From: Spirochaetia bacterium
GTDB taxonomy: Bacteria > Spirochaetota > Spirochaetia > Treponematales > Treponemataceae
Length of the DNA stretch: 61,061 nt
Direction: 5' to 3'
Assembly: GCA_900769325.1 (NCBI GenBank)
Contig: CAAGGF010000050.1
Location: 1 to 61,061 of the forward strand
Below are positions 15,308 to 23,563 of this stretch, piece after piece. The notes below the pieces were generated by a model, which had not been told where the DNA came from, did no database searches, and saw only the letters and a program-made list of their open reading frames with translations. The first letter of the stretch is position 1; each line of letters opens with the position of its first letter. A program made the translations under genes and the position numbers.

Positions 15308-16104
15308 TTTGATTTCTCCAATATTACAGACTGAACTGCCGCAATTCCATAAAGGCTTGCAGTTTCACACCTTAAAATATTTATGTCGAAATGAACGGGT
15401 ATGAAATTCGCTTTTTTTAGAATTTCAAATTCATTCGGGCTGATTCCGCCTTCGCATCCGACGAGAACTGCTGCTTTTTTAGTATCGGCGGATTTAAAGA
15501 TTTCATGAAGTGATTTGGAATCTTTGTTTTGTTCCCATAAAAGAACGCCGATAGCATTTTGTTCTTTCCACATATTTGCAGCATTTTCAACTGAAACCGG
15601 CTCTAAGATTTTTGTCTCTATCGGGGAACCGCTTTGCTGCCGGGATTCTTTTAAGATTTTTAAAAGGCGTTCTTTTTTTGCGTTTTTAATCGCTTCTACG
15701 CTGCTTTTCTGGGAATATTCTGAAACCACCGGAACGATAAATTTTATTCCGCATTCGACTGCCTGCCTGATTATCAATTCCATTTTTGCCGGTTTTGAAA
15801 TGAATGCAAAAAGCCAGAATTCAGTGTTTGAAAGGGCGTTTTTTTCAATTGCTGATGCCTGAGTTCCGCGTGTTAAAGTTTTTTCTTCTGAAGCTTTTGA
15901 CGCACATTCTTGAAGTGTCAGAGTTTTTTTGTCTTCCTGAATTTTGCAGACGGTAAAGCCTTTGAGCGAAGAGTCTGGAAGCCGGATGTTTATCATGTCA
16001 CCCGGTTTTACGCGCAGAACCTGTTTTAAATAACGGAAATCTTTCTGTTTTAGAATTATGATTCCGTTTTTATCTGGGAAATCTTCTGAAATAAATTGCC
16101 GCAT
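15289..16104 (-). CDS. rsmE: 16S rRNA (uracil-1498-N3)-methyltransferase
   Basis: A SPOUT methyltransferase acting on U1498 of 16S rRNA. A PUA-like N-terminus (MRQFISEDFPDKNGIIILK) is followed by the knot signatures VGCEGGISPNEFEIL and ILRCETASLYGIAAVQSVI. The middle EYSQKSSVE and ESRQQSGSPIETKI motifs are typical. The length, 271 residues, is some 25 longer than average because of an insert around residues 70-90. Four bases separate it from ctp upstream. Confidence 0.93.
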   Translation of the reverse strand: MRQFISEDFPDKNGIIILKQKDFRYLKQVLRVKPGDMINIRLPDSSLKGFTVCKIQEDKKTLTLQECASKASEEKTLTRGTQASAIEKNALSNTEFWLFAFISKPAKMELIIRQAVECGIKFIVPVVSEYSQKSSVEAIKNAKKERLLKILKESRQQSGSPIETKILEPVSVENAANMWKEQNAIGVLLWEQNKDSKSLHEIFKSADTKKAAVLVGCEGGISPNEFEILKKANFIPVHFDINILRCETASLYGIAAVQSVILEKSKWQCTE

Positions 16105-16108
16105 AGAA

Positions 16109-17578
16109 TTAATTTATCTGTTTTTCTGAAAAGTTGTTGGCTTCTGATTCTTCTTGAAGTTCTTTTAATGTTTTTGTTGAACCTACAAGCGTTTTAAAAT
16201 CTTTTGTTTTTAAAATGTCCAAAGCGGCTGTAAGCTGAATGTCGTAGTCAAGGTCGTAAATGTGGCCCGTTTCAAATTTCCAGATTTGCATTCTGATTAA
16301 GCGCCTTAAAAGCCTTGAGTCGAGGTTGAATTCTTTTTTTAAGATTTCTGCATTTTCCCGAATCTGTTCTTCTGTCATTTTTGGATTTTCTTCTATTAAA
16401 TTGTCAATTTTGTTTGATTCGAGAAGGGCAGAGTATGCTTTTTCTTCGGCTTCTGTAAGCGGCGGATATTTTACTTCTAAATCAGGCGGAATTCCGATTT
16501 TGTCGATGTTTGTATCGCTTGGCGTGTAGTACCGTGCGATTGTCATTTTGATTGCTTCGTCTTCGCCAAGAGGAATTACCTGCTGAACAGAACCTTTTCC
16601 GTAAGTTCTTTGACCGACAAGGTATGCAAGGTGGTTGTCTTTTAACGCCCCCGAAAGAATTTCTGAGGCTGATGCTGAACCCTGGTTTATAAGAACGATA
16701 ATCGGAATGTTTTTTACTACGGTTTTTTCTGCAGATGCCATGTAAACTGAATCTTCTGTGAAAAGTCTGCTTTTTGTTGAAACAATCGGTCCGTTATCGA
16801 TGAATTTGTCTGCGATTTCTTCTACGCTTGTGATAAGTCCGCCCGGATTGTCGCGCAAATCGATGATGAGGTTCTTGTAATTTTTTGATTGAAAATCGTC
16901 GAGTGCTTCCTGAACGCGGTTTGGAGTGTCCGGCGTAAACTGAATTATGCGAAGGTAGCCTGTTTCGTCTATCATTGTATGTTTTACAGTTGGAACTTCG
17001 ATTAATTCTCTGATTAAAGTGGCATTGAATTTTAAATTTTTTCCGCGGAGAACCGTAACATTTACAGAAGTTCCGACTTCCCCACGCAGTTTGTCTAAAA
17101 CTTGCTGCATTGTCATCGGTTCTGTTGATTCGCCGTCGATTTCTGTTATGTAGTCGCCTGAAAGAATTCCTGCTTTTGCACCCGGAGAATCTTCGATTGG
17201 AGAAGCAACTTCAAGGTATGCAGGTTTATTTGGTTTTGATTCTATCGGTTTTGAAATTGTAAGACCGACTCCCCCGAAATTTCCTGTAGTCGTGTCGCTT
17301 AAATCGCGGATTGTATCGTGGTCAAGATACGAAGTGTACGGGTCGTTGAAAGAATTCATAAGGCCTTTGACAGCCCCTTCGTATAAAGTTTTTGCGTCAG
17401 TTTCGTCTACATAATTTTCATGCACGAATTCGAAAAGACGGTTTAATTTTCTTAAATATTGAAAGTTTGAAATTTTTTCATTTTGATTTTGAGCAAAACA
17501 CTGTGAAGCGGTAAATCCTGCTGAAAAAATGATGATTGTTCCTAAAATAGTCCGAAAAATTTTTCTGTTGAATAGCAT
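16109..17578 (-). CDS. ctp: Carboxy-terminal processing protease, S41 family with PDZ domain
   Basis: A periplasmic serine protease that trims or degrades proteins from the C-terminus. N-terminal signal (hydrophobic residues 9-24, cleavage near CFAQ at 27-30), a PDZ domain about 98-190 (GGVGLTISK...GDYITEIDGE), then the catalytic core with LRDNPGGL (241-248), Ser303 in GSASASEI and Lys328 in YGKGSVQ; the Ser-Lys spacing of 25 matches Prc/CtpA. It is the first gene of a ctp-rsmE-tagA-like unit on the minus strand, divergent from lgt. Confidence 0.95.
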   Translation of the reverse strand: MLFNRKIFRTILGTIIIFSAGFTASQCFAQNQNEKISNFQYLRKLNRLFEFVHENYVDETDAKTLYEGAVKGLMNSFNDPYTSYLDHDTIRDLSDTTTGNFGGVGLTISKPIESKPNKPAYLEVASPIEDSPGAKAGILSGDYITEIDGESTEPMTMQQVLDKLRGEVGTSVNVTVLRGKNLKFNATLIRELIEVPTVKHTMIDETGYLRIIQFTPDTPNRVQEALDDFQSKNYKNLIIDLRDNPGGLITSVEEIADKFIDNGPIVSTKSRLFTEDSVYMASAEKTVVKNIPIIVLINQGSASASEILSGALKDNHLAYLVGQRTYGKGSVQQVIPLGEDEAIKMTIARYYTPSDTNIDKIGIPPDLEVKYPPLTEAEEKAYSALLESNKIDNLIEENPKMTEEQIRENAEILKKEFNLDSRLLRRLIRMQIWKFETGHIYDLDYDIQLTAALDILKTKDFKTLVGSTKTLKELQEESEANNFSEKQIN

Positions 17579-17677
17579 AATTCATTTTATTCCAATAGAA
17601 TAAAAATTGCAATTATATTGTAAAAGTGTTATGATTAAATATTGATTTTTTTTCAAAATTTTAGTCGGGTAGGAACA

Positions 17678-18691
17678 ATGCCGCTTTATATTAATTATCC
17701 TTCTTTTATTCATCCTGAAGTTTTTCCGGGAGTTCCGTTTTTAAGTTTAATCAGATGGTACGGTCTGATGTATATTTTTGCTTTTTTGACGGCATGGCTG
17801 GTTTTAAAAAGATTATTAAAAGAAAATTTTTTTAATTCAAAATCTTTAAAATCAGAAAAAATTACTGAAGACGATGTTTTGAGTTTTCTTTTCACGGGAA
17901 TCGTTTTTCTCTTAATCGGCGCAAGGCTCGGTTCTGCATTGATTTACGAATCTTCAGGAATTTTCCGTCAGAAGCCGTGGCTTATTTTCTGGCCGTTCGA
18001 TGAATCAGGAAAATTTACGGGGCTTGCAGGAATGAGTTACCACGGCGGTTTTGTCGGCGGTTTAATCGGAATGATTGTCTGGTGCTGCGTAAAAAAGAAA
18101 CGAATTTTTCAGTGGATTGACGCGATGGTCATTGCAATTCCGTGCGGTTATACTTTCGGGCGGCTTGGAAATTTCTTAAACGGCGAACTTTACGGACGAA
18201 TTACAAAAATGCCGTGGGGAATGGTTTTCCCGTATGCAGAAAAATTTCCTGCAAATGAAAAATGGGTTCAGGATTTTTGTTCAGACATTTCAATGAATAT
18301 CGAAGGTTTAACTTTTGTAAATCTTCCCCGTCATCCAAGTCAGCTTTATGAAGCGTTTTTTGAAGGTATCGTTCTTTTTATTGTGTTGTGGTTTCTAAGA
18401 AAGCATAAAAAATGGGACGGTCTTCTTTCAAGCATTTACATGGGTGGCTACGGTTTTGTTCGCTTTTTTATAGAATATTTCAGGCAGCCAGATGCAGAAT
18501 TAGGTTTTAGAAACAGTTCAGATTCCCAGATTTATCTAAATAATTCAATTTTCAATCTTTCAACCGGGCAGATTCTTTGCCTTCTCATGATAATAGGTTC
18601 TGCCGGGATTGCAGTTGGAACTTTCTTCTATTATAAAAGAAAAGATTTGGCTTTAGATGCAAAAACTTTTCCGAATCGCAAAAAATCTTAA
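17678..18691 (+). CDS. lgt: Prolipoprotein diacylglyceryl transferase
   Basis: An inner-membrane enzyme that transfers diacylglycerol from phosphatidylglycerol to the lipobox cysteine, the first step of lipoprotein maturation; several lipoproteins in this window would be substrates. 337 residues from the ATG at 17678, preceded by AGGA; an upstream ATG at 17642 would add 12 unconserved residues. Signatures: YHGGFVGG (121-128), GRLGNFLNGELYGR (161-174, the Lgt signature with the essential Arg) and HPSQLYEAFFEG. Seven membrane segments are expected. A loop insertion follows the first TM (KENFFNSKSLKSEKI). Confidence 0.95.
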   Translation: MPLYINYPSFIHPEVFPGVPFLSLIRWYGLMYIFAFLTAWLVLKRLLKENFFNSKSLKSEKITEDDVLSFLFTGIVFLLIGARLGSALIYESSGIFRQKPWLIFWPFDESGKFTGLAGMSYHGGFVGGLIGMIVWCCVKKKRIFQWIDAMVIAIPCGYTFGRLGNFLNGELYGRITKMPWGMVFPYAEKFPANEKWVQDFCSDISMNIEGLTFVNLPRHPSQLYEAFFEGIVLFIVLWFLRKHKKWDGLLSSIYMGGYGFVRFFIEYFRQPDAELGFRNSSDSQIYLNNSIFNLSTGQILCLLMIIGSAGIAVGTFFYYKRKDLALDAKTFPNRKKS

Positions 18692-18700
18692 AAATAAAAT

Positions 18701-18752
18701 GGGCTGTCCAAGGTAAAGTCAATATTCAATACATTTGGACAGCTTCGTTTGT
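18701..18752. terminator. Bidirectional hairpin between lgt and the small HTH gene
   Basis: GCTGTCCAA (18702-18710) pairs perfectly with TTGGACAGC (18734-18742) across a 23-nt loop. AT-rich tracts flank it on both sides, ending lgt (plus) and the DUF2975-HTH unit (minus). Confidence 0.7.
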
Positions 18753-18753
18753 T

Positions 18754-18960
18754 TTATTTTTCAAATTTTAAAATATCGCCCGGGGTGCAGTCTAGAATTT
18801 CACATATTTTTTCAAGTGTTGAAAACCTTATTGCATTGACTTTGTTGTTTTTGATTTTTGAAAGGTTTACATTTGTAATTCCGACTTTTTCTGCAAGGAC
18901 ATTCAGCGAAATCTTTTTTTCGACCATAAGTCTGTCTAAATAAAGTACGATTTTTCCCAT
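18754..18960 (-). CDS. Small Cro/C1-type HTH regulator (YozG-like)
   Basis: 68 residues, almost entirely a helix-turn-helix (LDRLMVEKKISLNVLAEKVG, then NLSKIKNNKVNAIRFSTLEK). This short HTH type is regularly found beside DUF2975 membrane proteins. Here its ATG overlaps the stop of the DUF2975 gene by one base (TGATG), so the two are translationally coupled. It probably regulates its own operon. Confidence 0.85.
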   Translation of the reverse strand: MGKIVLYLDRLMVEKKISLNVLAEKVGITNVNLSKIKNNKVNAIRFSTLEKICEILDCTPGDILKFEK

Positions 18961-19529
18961 CAGATTAAACCTTCTACTTCTTTTTCAAGATTTTCACCGT
19001 AAGTGAAAATTTGTGATAAAAATAAAACTGCAATTCCCATAACGATTCCGTAAATTTGAACTGAAGTCTCGACTAAATCTGCTCCAATGATAAGTTTTGC
19101 AAGAAGGCTGATTATAAATTCCATTACAGGAATCCAGATTGAAAAAATTCCTATTTCCCGAACCATACGAATATTGTCTTTTTGAAATGGCGTTTTTCCT
19201 TTGCTGAATTTAGTTTTTCCTTCTGTAGTCTGAATTATAAGGTAGATATTTCTGAAAATCATCGTAAAAGCAAGCATTGAAAATAATCCTGCAAACGAGA
19301 AGAATCTTACGGCGGCGGGAATTAAATTTCCGTCTTTGTCTGCAATGTTGATTTCAAATCCATTCGTTGCGATTAGTCCGTTTTCTACAGAATTTAATAG
19401 AAAAGAACCGTATTTTTGTGGAATTGCGAATGAACAGATAATGCTTACAATCATCATTATTGCACCGAATAGAAACAGAATTTCAAAGATTTTTGAAACT
19501 GTTTTTGCGATTTTTGAAATGTTTTTCAT
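18960..19529 (-). CDS. DUF2975 family membrane protein
   Basis: 189 residues with four membrane segments (near residues 15-35, 75-100, 125-145 and 155-175). Family features include the loop between TM1 and TM2 with an INIADKDGNLIP strand and FRNIYLIIQTTEGKTKFSK after TM2, then GKTPFQKDNIRMVREIG. The function of DUF2975 is unknown; the pairing with a small HTH protein is widespread and suggests a sensor-regulator couple. GGAGG precedes the ATG. The promoter and two palindromes lie upstream. Confidence 0.85.
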   Translation of the reverse strand: MKNISKIAKTVSKIFEILFLFGAIMMIVSIICSFAIPQKYGSFLLNSVENGLIATNGFEINIADKDGNLIPAAVRFFSFAGLFSMLAFTMIFRNIYLIIQTTEGKTKFSKGKTPFQKDNIRMVREIGIFSIWIPVMEFIISLLAKLIIGADLVETSVQIYGIVMGIAVLFLSQIFTYGENLEKEVEGLI

Positions 19530-19552
19530 ATTTCCTCCAATTTAATAATAAG

Positions 19553-19573
19553 TTTGCAATGCGCATTTGCAAA
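19553..19573. promoter_or_regulatory. Palindrome in the leader of the DUF2975 unit
   Basis: TTTGCA-ATGCGCAT-T-TGCAAA is a near-perfect palindrome between the promoter and the ATG. A second one, TGCTGCAGCA, lies at 19586-19595. Either could be the operator of the YozG-like protein. Confidence 0.4.
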
Positions 19574-19618
19574 GAAATGAGAATGTGCTGCAGCATCTCA
19601 ATAAATATTTTTGATTGT

Positions 19619-19647
19619 ATAATAGTGAGAGGATTATCTTTTGTCAA
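19619..19647 (-). promoter_or_regulatory. Promoter of the DUF2975-HTH unit
   Basis: On the minus strand TTGACA (19647-19642) and TATTAT (19624-19619) are 17 bp apart, an almost perfect promoter. Confidence 0.8.
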
Positions 19648-19715
19648 TAATTTTTTATCGTTTTTCGATAAATTTATTTTTTATGAAAAATATTTGAAAA
19701 TAATTTTTTGTTGCC

Positions 19716-19744
19716 TTGAATTCATTTGTTAAATTTATTAAAAT
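19716..19744 (+). promoter_or_regulatory. rpsL-rpsG promoter
   Basis: TTGAAT (19716-19721), 17 bp, TAAAAT (19739-19744). The leader of about 85 nt contains a hairpin TTCCGG/CCGGAA (19800-19819) shortly before the AGGAGA ribosome site, a possible site for feedback by S7 or S12. Confidence 0.65.
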
Positions 19745-19837
19745 GCTAAAACCTATATTAACTGAAAATTCTCGCATTCGGTTTTTGTAGAAACAATACT
19801 TCCGGAGTGCTGGCCGGAACATTATAGGAGATAGGCA

Positions 19838-20212
19838 ATGCCTACAATTAATCAATTAATTCGTCGCGGAAGACAGTCAGTTGCAAACAGAACAAAGTCA
19901 CCTGCACTTCAGTCTTGTCCGCAAAAGCGTGGAGTTTGTACCCGTGTTATGACGGTAACTCCAAAAAAACCTAATTCGGCTCTTAGAAAAGTAGCTCGTG
20001 TACGCCTTTCAAATGGTATTGAAGTTACTGCGTATATTCCTGGTATTGGTCATAACCTTCAGGAACACTCAGTTGTTCTTATTCGTGGTGGTCGTGTAAA
20101 GGATCTTCCTGGTGTACGCTATCATATTATTCGCGGTACAAAAGATACTCTTGGTGTAGAAGATAGAAAACGCGGTCGTTCAAAATACGGTGCAAAACGA
20201 CCAAAGGCTTAA
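19838..20212 (+). CDS. rpsL: 30S ribosomal protein S12
   Basis: 124 residues, decoding-site protein. TPKKPNSALRK (41-51) contains Lys43 and GGRVKDLPG holds Lys88, the two lysines whose change gives streptomycin resistance elsewhere; both are wild type here. AGGAG lies upstream. It pairs with rpsG 12 bp downstream. The usual upstream rpoBC genes are not present; a DUF2975 gene lies there instead. Confidence 0.98.
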   Translation: MPTINQLIRRGRQSVANRTKSPALQSCPQKRGVCTRVMTVTPKKPNSALRKVARVRLSNGIEVTAYIPGIGHNLQEHSVVLIRGGRVKDLPGVRYHIIRGTKDTLGVEDRKRGRSKYGAKRPKA

Positions 20213-20224
20213 TGGAGGACTAAG

Positions 20225-20695
20225 ATGGGAAGACATAAGAAATCAATCGAACGTCCATGTATGCCGGATGTTAAATATAATTCGAAAGTTATTACAAAAT
20301 TCGTCAGCCGTATGATGCTTGACGGTAAAAAAGCAACTTGTACAAAAATTGTATATGAAGCACTTGATAAACTTAAGGCAAAGACAGACAAGGATCCTCT
20401 TGAAGTATTCCTTAAAGCTGTTGATAATGTAAAGCCTGTTGTTGAAGTAAAATCTCGACGAGTTGGTGGTGCAACATATCAGGTTCCAATGGAAATCCGT
20501 GAATCACGCCGTGAAGCACTTGCGATGCGCTGGATTATCGGTGCTGCAAGAAACAGAAGCGGTCATGGTATGGCAGATACGCTTTCAGCAGAACTTCTTG
20601 ATGCTTTCAATAATACCGGTACAGCTTTCAAAAAGAAAGAAGATGTACATAAAATGGCAGAAGCTAACAAAGCTTTCGCACATTACAGATGGTAG
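20225..20695 (+). CDS. rpsG: 30S ribosomal protein S7
   Basis: 156 residues; nucleates assembly of the 16S 3' domain and lines the E site. Conserved blocks GGATYQVPMEIR and RRVGGATYQ are present, and the C-terminal HKMAEANKAFAHYRW is standard. GGAGG lies 6 bases before the ATG. fusA, the usual next gene, is absent; a terminator follows 9 bp after the stop. Confidence 0.98.
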   Translation: MGRHKKSIERPCMPDVKYNSKVITKFVSRMMLDGKKATCTKIVYEALDKLKAKTDKDPLEVFLKAVDNVKPVVEVKSRRVGGATYQVPMEIRESRREALAMRWIIGAARNRSGHGMADTLSAELLDAFNNTGTAFKKKEDVHKMAEANKAFAHYRW

Positions 20696-20704
20696 TTCTG
20701 TAGT

Positions 20705-20732
20705 AAAAGGTGCCCGTAAGGGTGCCTTTTTG
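20705..20732 (+). terminator. Terminator after rpsG
   Basis: AAAAGGTGCCC-GTAA-GGGTGCCTTTT (20705-20730) with two G-U pairs, followed by TTGTTTTTT. It separates the rpsL-rpsG unit from tuf. Confidence 0.85.
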
Positions 20733-21265
20733 TTTTTTAAGTGATTAAAAATATTTTTTGCTACTTGAAATTATTTTTTAAATCTTGTAAATTATTAATA
20801 CTACGATTGGTAAAATTTTGCCAGTTTAAAATATACAGGGTTCTTTGAGTGTCAGCAGGCTGTTTTGTTTATTGCAGTTCTGGTAATTCCGTAAAGTCAG
20901 CTTTTTAGCTTTCAGGTAATTACGGCCCTTTTTATGTGAATTTTTCTGTCGTTGACAGTAAAATATATGGTTTAGCATTTGGGGTTTTGACAGTTCTAAA
21001 ACAAGGCTCTGGATACCAAACCAGTTATCAATTTAGAAGTCTGATAATGATCGGTGGTTCCGGCCATAGGTATTTCGATATTATGGAATATCATAAAAAT
21101 ATTTATTGTCCGTTCAATCAAAATCATTATTATACTCTCTATGCAAATTAAAATGCTTTTGCGAATAATTCAGGCATCTTTTGGTGCAGGATTTATTCTG
21201 GCTTAAAGTGCAGAAGCATAAAAAATAAAAGTGCCGATTTTTGAATTTTCGGCAAGGAGAAAAAC
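20733..21265 (+). other. Long leader/intergenic region before tuf
   Basis: About 530 bp without a convincing gene. It contains a palindrome TGGTAAAATTTTGCCA near 20812, a terminator-like hairpin CCGTAA...TTACGG followed by CCCTTTTT (about 20888-20937), a small hairpin CTGTC-GTT-GACAG near 20947, the tuf promoter, and a hairpin TGCCGA/TCGGCA (21232-21254) just before the tuf ribosome site. A 71-codon frame at 20936-21151 has no ribosome site and no protein-like composition. The segment 20800-20937 could be a small RNA with its own end. Confidence 0.5.
21106..21133 (+). promoter_or_regulatory. Promoter of the tuf-S10-spc-alpha unit
   Basis: TTGTCC (21106-21111), 16 bp, TATTAT (21128-21133); an overlapping TATACT at 21131-21136 is an alternative -10. 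The leader would be about 125 nt. Confidence 0.55.
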
Positions 21266-22456
21266 ATGGCAAAGGAGAAGTTCGTTCGAACTAAACCTCA
21301 CATGAATGTAGGTACTATTGGTCACGTAGACCATGGTAAGACAACTCTTTCAGCAGCTATCACTTCATATTGTGCTAACAAATATGGTGATAAAGCTCTT
21401 AAGTATGATGAAATTGATAACGCTCCAGAGGAAAAGGAACGCGGTATCACAATCAACACTCGTCACTTGGAATATCAGTCAGATAAACGACACTATGCTC
21501 ATATCGACTGTCCAGGACACGCTGACTATATTAAGAACATGATTACTGGTGCTGCTCAGATGGACGGTGCTATTCTTGTAATCGCTGCTTCTGATGGTGT
21601 TATGGCTCAGACTCGTGAACACCTTTTGCTTGCTCGTCAGGTAGGTGTACCAAAAATCATCGTATTCTTGAACAAAGTTGACCAGCTCGACGGTGATGAA
21701 GAAATGTTGATGCTCGTAGAAGAAGAAGTAAAAGATGTTGTATCTTCTTACGGATTCTCTCCTGACACACCAATTATCAAAGGTTCAGCATTCAAAGCAT
21801 TGAACGAATCTTCAGATCCTGCTAATACAGCATGTATCGAAGAACTTCTTACAGCAATGGATACATGGTTCGATGATCCTGAACGCGCAGAAGACAAACC
21901 ATTCCTTATGCCAATCGAAGATATCTTCACAATTTCTGGTCGTGGTACAGTAGTTACTGGACGAATCGAACGCGGTGTTGTAAACATGGGTGATGCAGTA
22001 CAGATCGTAGGTATTAAACCAACTCAGGATACAACTGTAACTGGTATCGAAATGTTCCAGAAAACACTTGATCAGGGTATCGCAGGTGATAACGTAGGTA
22101 TCCTTCTTCGTGGTGTTGAAAAGAAAGATGTTGTTCGTGGACAGGTTCTTGCAAAACCAGCATCAATTACTCCACACACAAAATTCGAAGCTCAGCTTTA
22201 TGTTCTTACAGAAGCAGAAGGTGGACGACATTCTTCATTCCGTAACGGTTACCGCCCTCAGTTCTACTTCCGAACAACAGATATTACAGGTACTGTAATG
22301 CTTGGTGACGGTGTAGAAATGGTAAACCCAGGTGATAATGTAAAAATCATTGGTGAACTTATCCATCCTATCGCTATGGACGAAGGTCTTAAACTTGCTA
22401 TCCGTGAAGGCGGACGAACAATCGCTTCTGGACAGGTAACAAAGATTATCGAATAG
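21266..22456 (+). CDS. tuf: Elongation factor Tu
   Basis: 396-residue GTPase that delivers aminoacyl-tRNA to the ribosome. G1 loop GHVDHGKT (19-26), G3 DCPGHADY, G4 NKVD, then the two beta-barrel domains with FSGRGTVVTG-type and GGRHSSFRNGYRPQFYFRT blocks. AAGGAG lies before the ATG. It is the first gene of the translation supercluster. Codon use is strongly biased compared with the neighbouring lipoprotein genes, as expected for high expression. Confidence 0.99.
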   Translation: MAKEKFVRTKPHMNVGTIGHVDHGKTTLSAAITSYCANKYGDKALKYDEIDNAPEEKERGITINTRHLEYQSDKRHYAHIDCPGHADYIKNMITGAAQMDGAILVIAASDGVMAQTREHLLLARQVGVPKIIVFLNKVDQLDGDEEMLMLVEEEVKDVVSSYGFSPDTPIIKGSAFKALNESSDPANTACIEELLTAMDTWFDDPERAEDKPFLMPIEDIFTISGRGTVVTGRIERGVVNMGDAVQIVGIKPTQDTTVTGIEMFQKTLDQGIAGDNVGILLRGVEKKDVVRGQVLAKPASITPHTKFEAQLYVLTEAEGGRHSSFRNGYRPQFYFRTTDITGTVMLGDGVEMVNPGDNVKIIGELIHPIAMDEGLKLAIREGGRTIASGQVTKIIE

Positions 22457-22467
22457 TTAATAGTAAT

Positions 22468-22506
22468 GACTGGTTCATATTCATTTTTATGATAGATGAA
22501 CCGGTC
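22468..22506 (+). promoter_or_regulatory. Hairpin between tuf and rpsJ
   Basis: GACTGGTTCAT (22468-22478) and ATGAACCGGTC (22496-22506) form an 11-bp stem with one G-U pair and a 17-nt loop. There is no T tract, so it is not a classical terminator. It lies just before the rpsJ ribosome site (GGAGG) and could tune read-through from tuf or translation of the S10 operon. Confidence 0.55.
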
Positions 22507-22526
22507 AATCCTTGGAGGATAAATTC

Positions 22527-22835
22527 ATGGCTAATGGAAAGATTCGTGTTCGACTTCGTGCATTTGATGTTGAACTGATCGATCAGAGTGCTAAATCAAT
22601 CGTGCAGACAGTACAGAAAGCCGGAGCAAAGGTTTCAGGACCTATTCCGCTTCCTACAAGAATCAATAAGATAACAGTTCTTCGTTCACCACATGTAAAT
22701 AAAAAATCTCGTGAACAGTTTGAAATGAGAACTCACAAGCGTCTTATTGACATCTTAAATCCAACATCAGATGTAATGGATTCTTTGATGAAACTTGAAT
22801 TACCTGCAGGTGTAGATGTAGAAATTAAACAGTAA
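22527..22835 (+). CDS. rpsJ: 30S ribosomal protein S10
   Basis: 102 residues, head of the 30S subunit and NusG/NusE antitermination partner. Starts MANGKIRVRLRAFD at 22527, 10 bases after GGAGG; an in-frame start at 22512 would overlap that ribosome site. Conserved loop SPHVNKKSREQFEMRTHKR is present. First gene of the S10 operon. Confidence 0.98.
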   Translation: MANGKIRVRLRAFDVELIDQSAKSIVQTVQKAGAKVSGPIPLPTRINKITVLRSPHVNKKSREQFEMRTHKRLIDILNPTSDVMDSLMKLELPAGVDVEIKQ

Positions 22836-22837
22836 TT

Positions 22838-22927
22838 TTACTGTTTGAGGTACGGTCCCCCGGATCTGGGATGGCGGCCTATAAAATTAAATAAGAACTG
22901 TATGTTCTTAAAACAGGAGAAATCAGA
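22838..22927 (+). promoter_or_regulatory. GC-rich spacer between rpsJ and rplC, possible control region
   Basis: A 92-bp gap in an otherwise tight operon. It holds a GC-rich block (GGTACGGTCCCCCGGATCTG at 22850-22869) and a hairpin AAGAAC-TGTAT-GTTCTT just before AACAGGAG. Structured gaps inside ribosomal operons are often feedback sites for an encoded protein; L3 or L4 would be the candidates. Function is inferred. Confidence 0.4.
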
Positions 22928-23548
22928 ATGAAAGGTCTGATCGCAACTAAAGTAGGAATGACACAGGTTTTCGACGAAAGCGGCAATTTGACACCAGTCA
23001 CCGTGATCCACGTTGAACCAAATACTGTTATTGCTACAAAAACTAAGGAAACATGCGGATATGATGCTGTTGTTCTTGGTGTAGGTGAAATAAAACCTAA
23101 CAAGGCAAATAAAGCATACAAAGGCATTTTCCCGGAAAACATTACTCCAAAACGTCACTTAAAAGAATTCCGCGACTACGAAAAAGAAGTTGCAGTTGGT
23201 GACAATATCGGTTTGGAGCTTTTTAATGATTCACGTTTCTTGGATGTTACTGCAACTTCTAAGGGTAAGGGATTCCAGGGCGTTATGAAGAGATGGGGCT
23301 TCCATGGTGGACGCGCTACTCACGGTTCAAAATTCCACAGAGAACCGGGTGGTACAGGAAACTGTACAACTCCAGGACATTGTTTCAAAAATGTCAAGCT
23401 TCCTGGTCACATGGGATTCAAACGAGTAACAGTTCAGAATCTCAAAATTGTAAAAATCGACCCAGAATTAAATGTAATTTTAGTTCGCGGTGCTGTTCCT
23501 GGCAATAAAGACTGCACACTCATCGTGAAGTCCGCAGTAAAGAAATAA
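22928..23548 (+). CDS. rplC: 50S ribosomal protein L3
   Basis: 206 residues, early 50S assembly protein reaching toward the peptidyl-transferase centre. MKGLIATKVGMTQVFDESG start, GKGFQGVMKRWGFHGGRATHGS central block and RAPGSVG-like REPGGTGNCTTPGHCFK. ACAGGAG lies before the ATG. Confidence 0.98.
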   Translation: MKGLIATKVGMTQVFDESGNLTPVTVIHVEPNTVIATKTKETCGYDAVVLGVGEIKPNKANKAYKGIFPENITPKRHLKEFRDYEKEVAVGDNIGLELFNDSRFLDVTATSKGKGFQGVMKRWGFHGGRATHGSKFHREPGGTGNCTTPGHCFKNVKLPGHMGFKRVTVQNLKIVKIDPELNVILVRGAVPGNKDCTLIVKSAVKK

Positions 23549-23563
23549 TCAGAGGATTAGAAT

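Noticed and set aside
20936..21151. 71-codon open frame upstream of tuf
   Set aside because: No ribosome site, no protein-like composition, and it overlaps hairpins and the tuf promoter.
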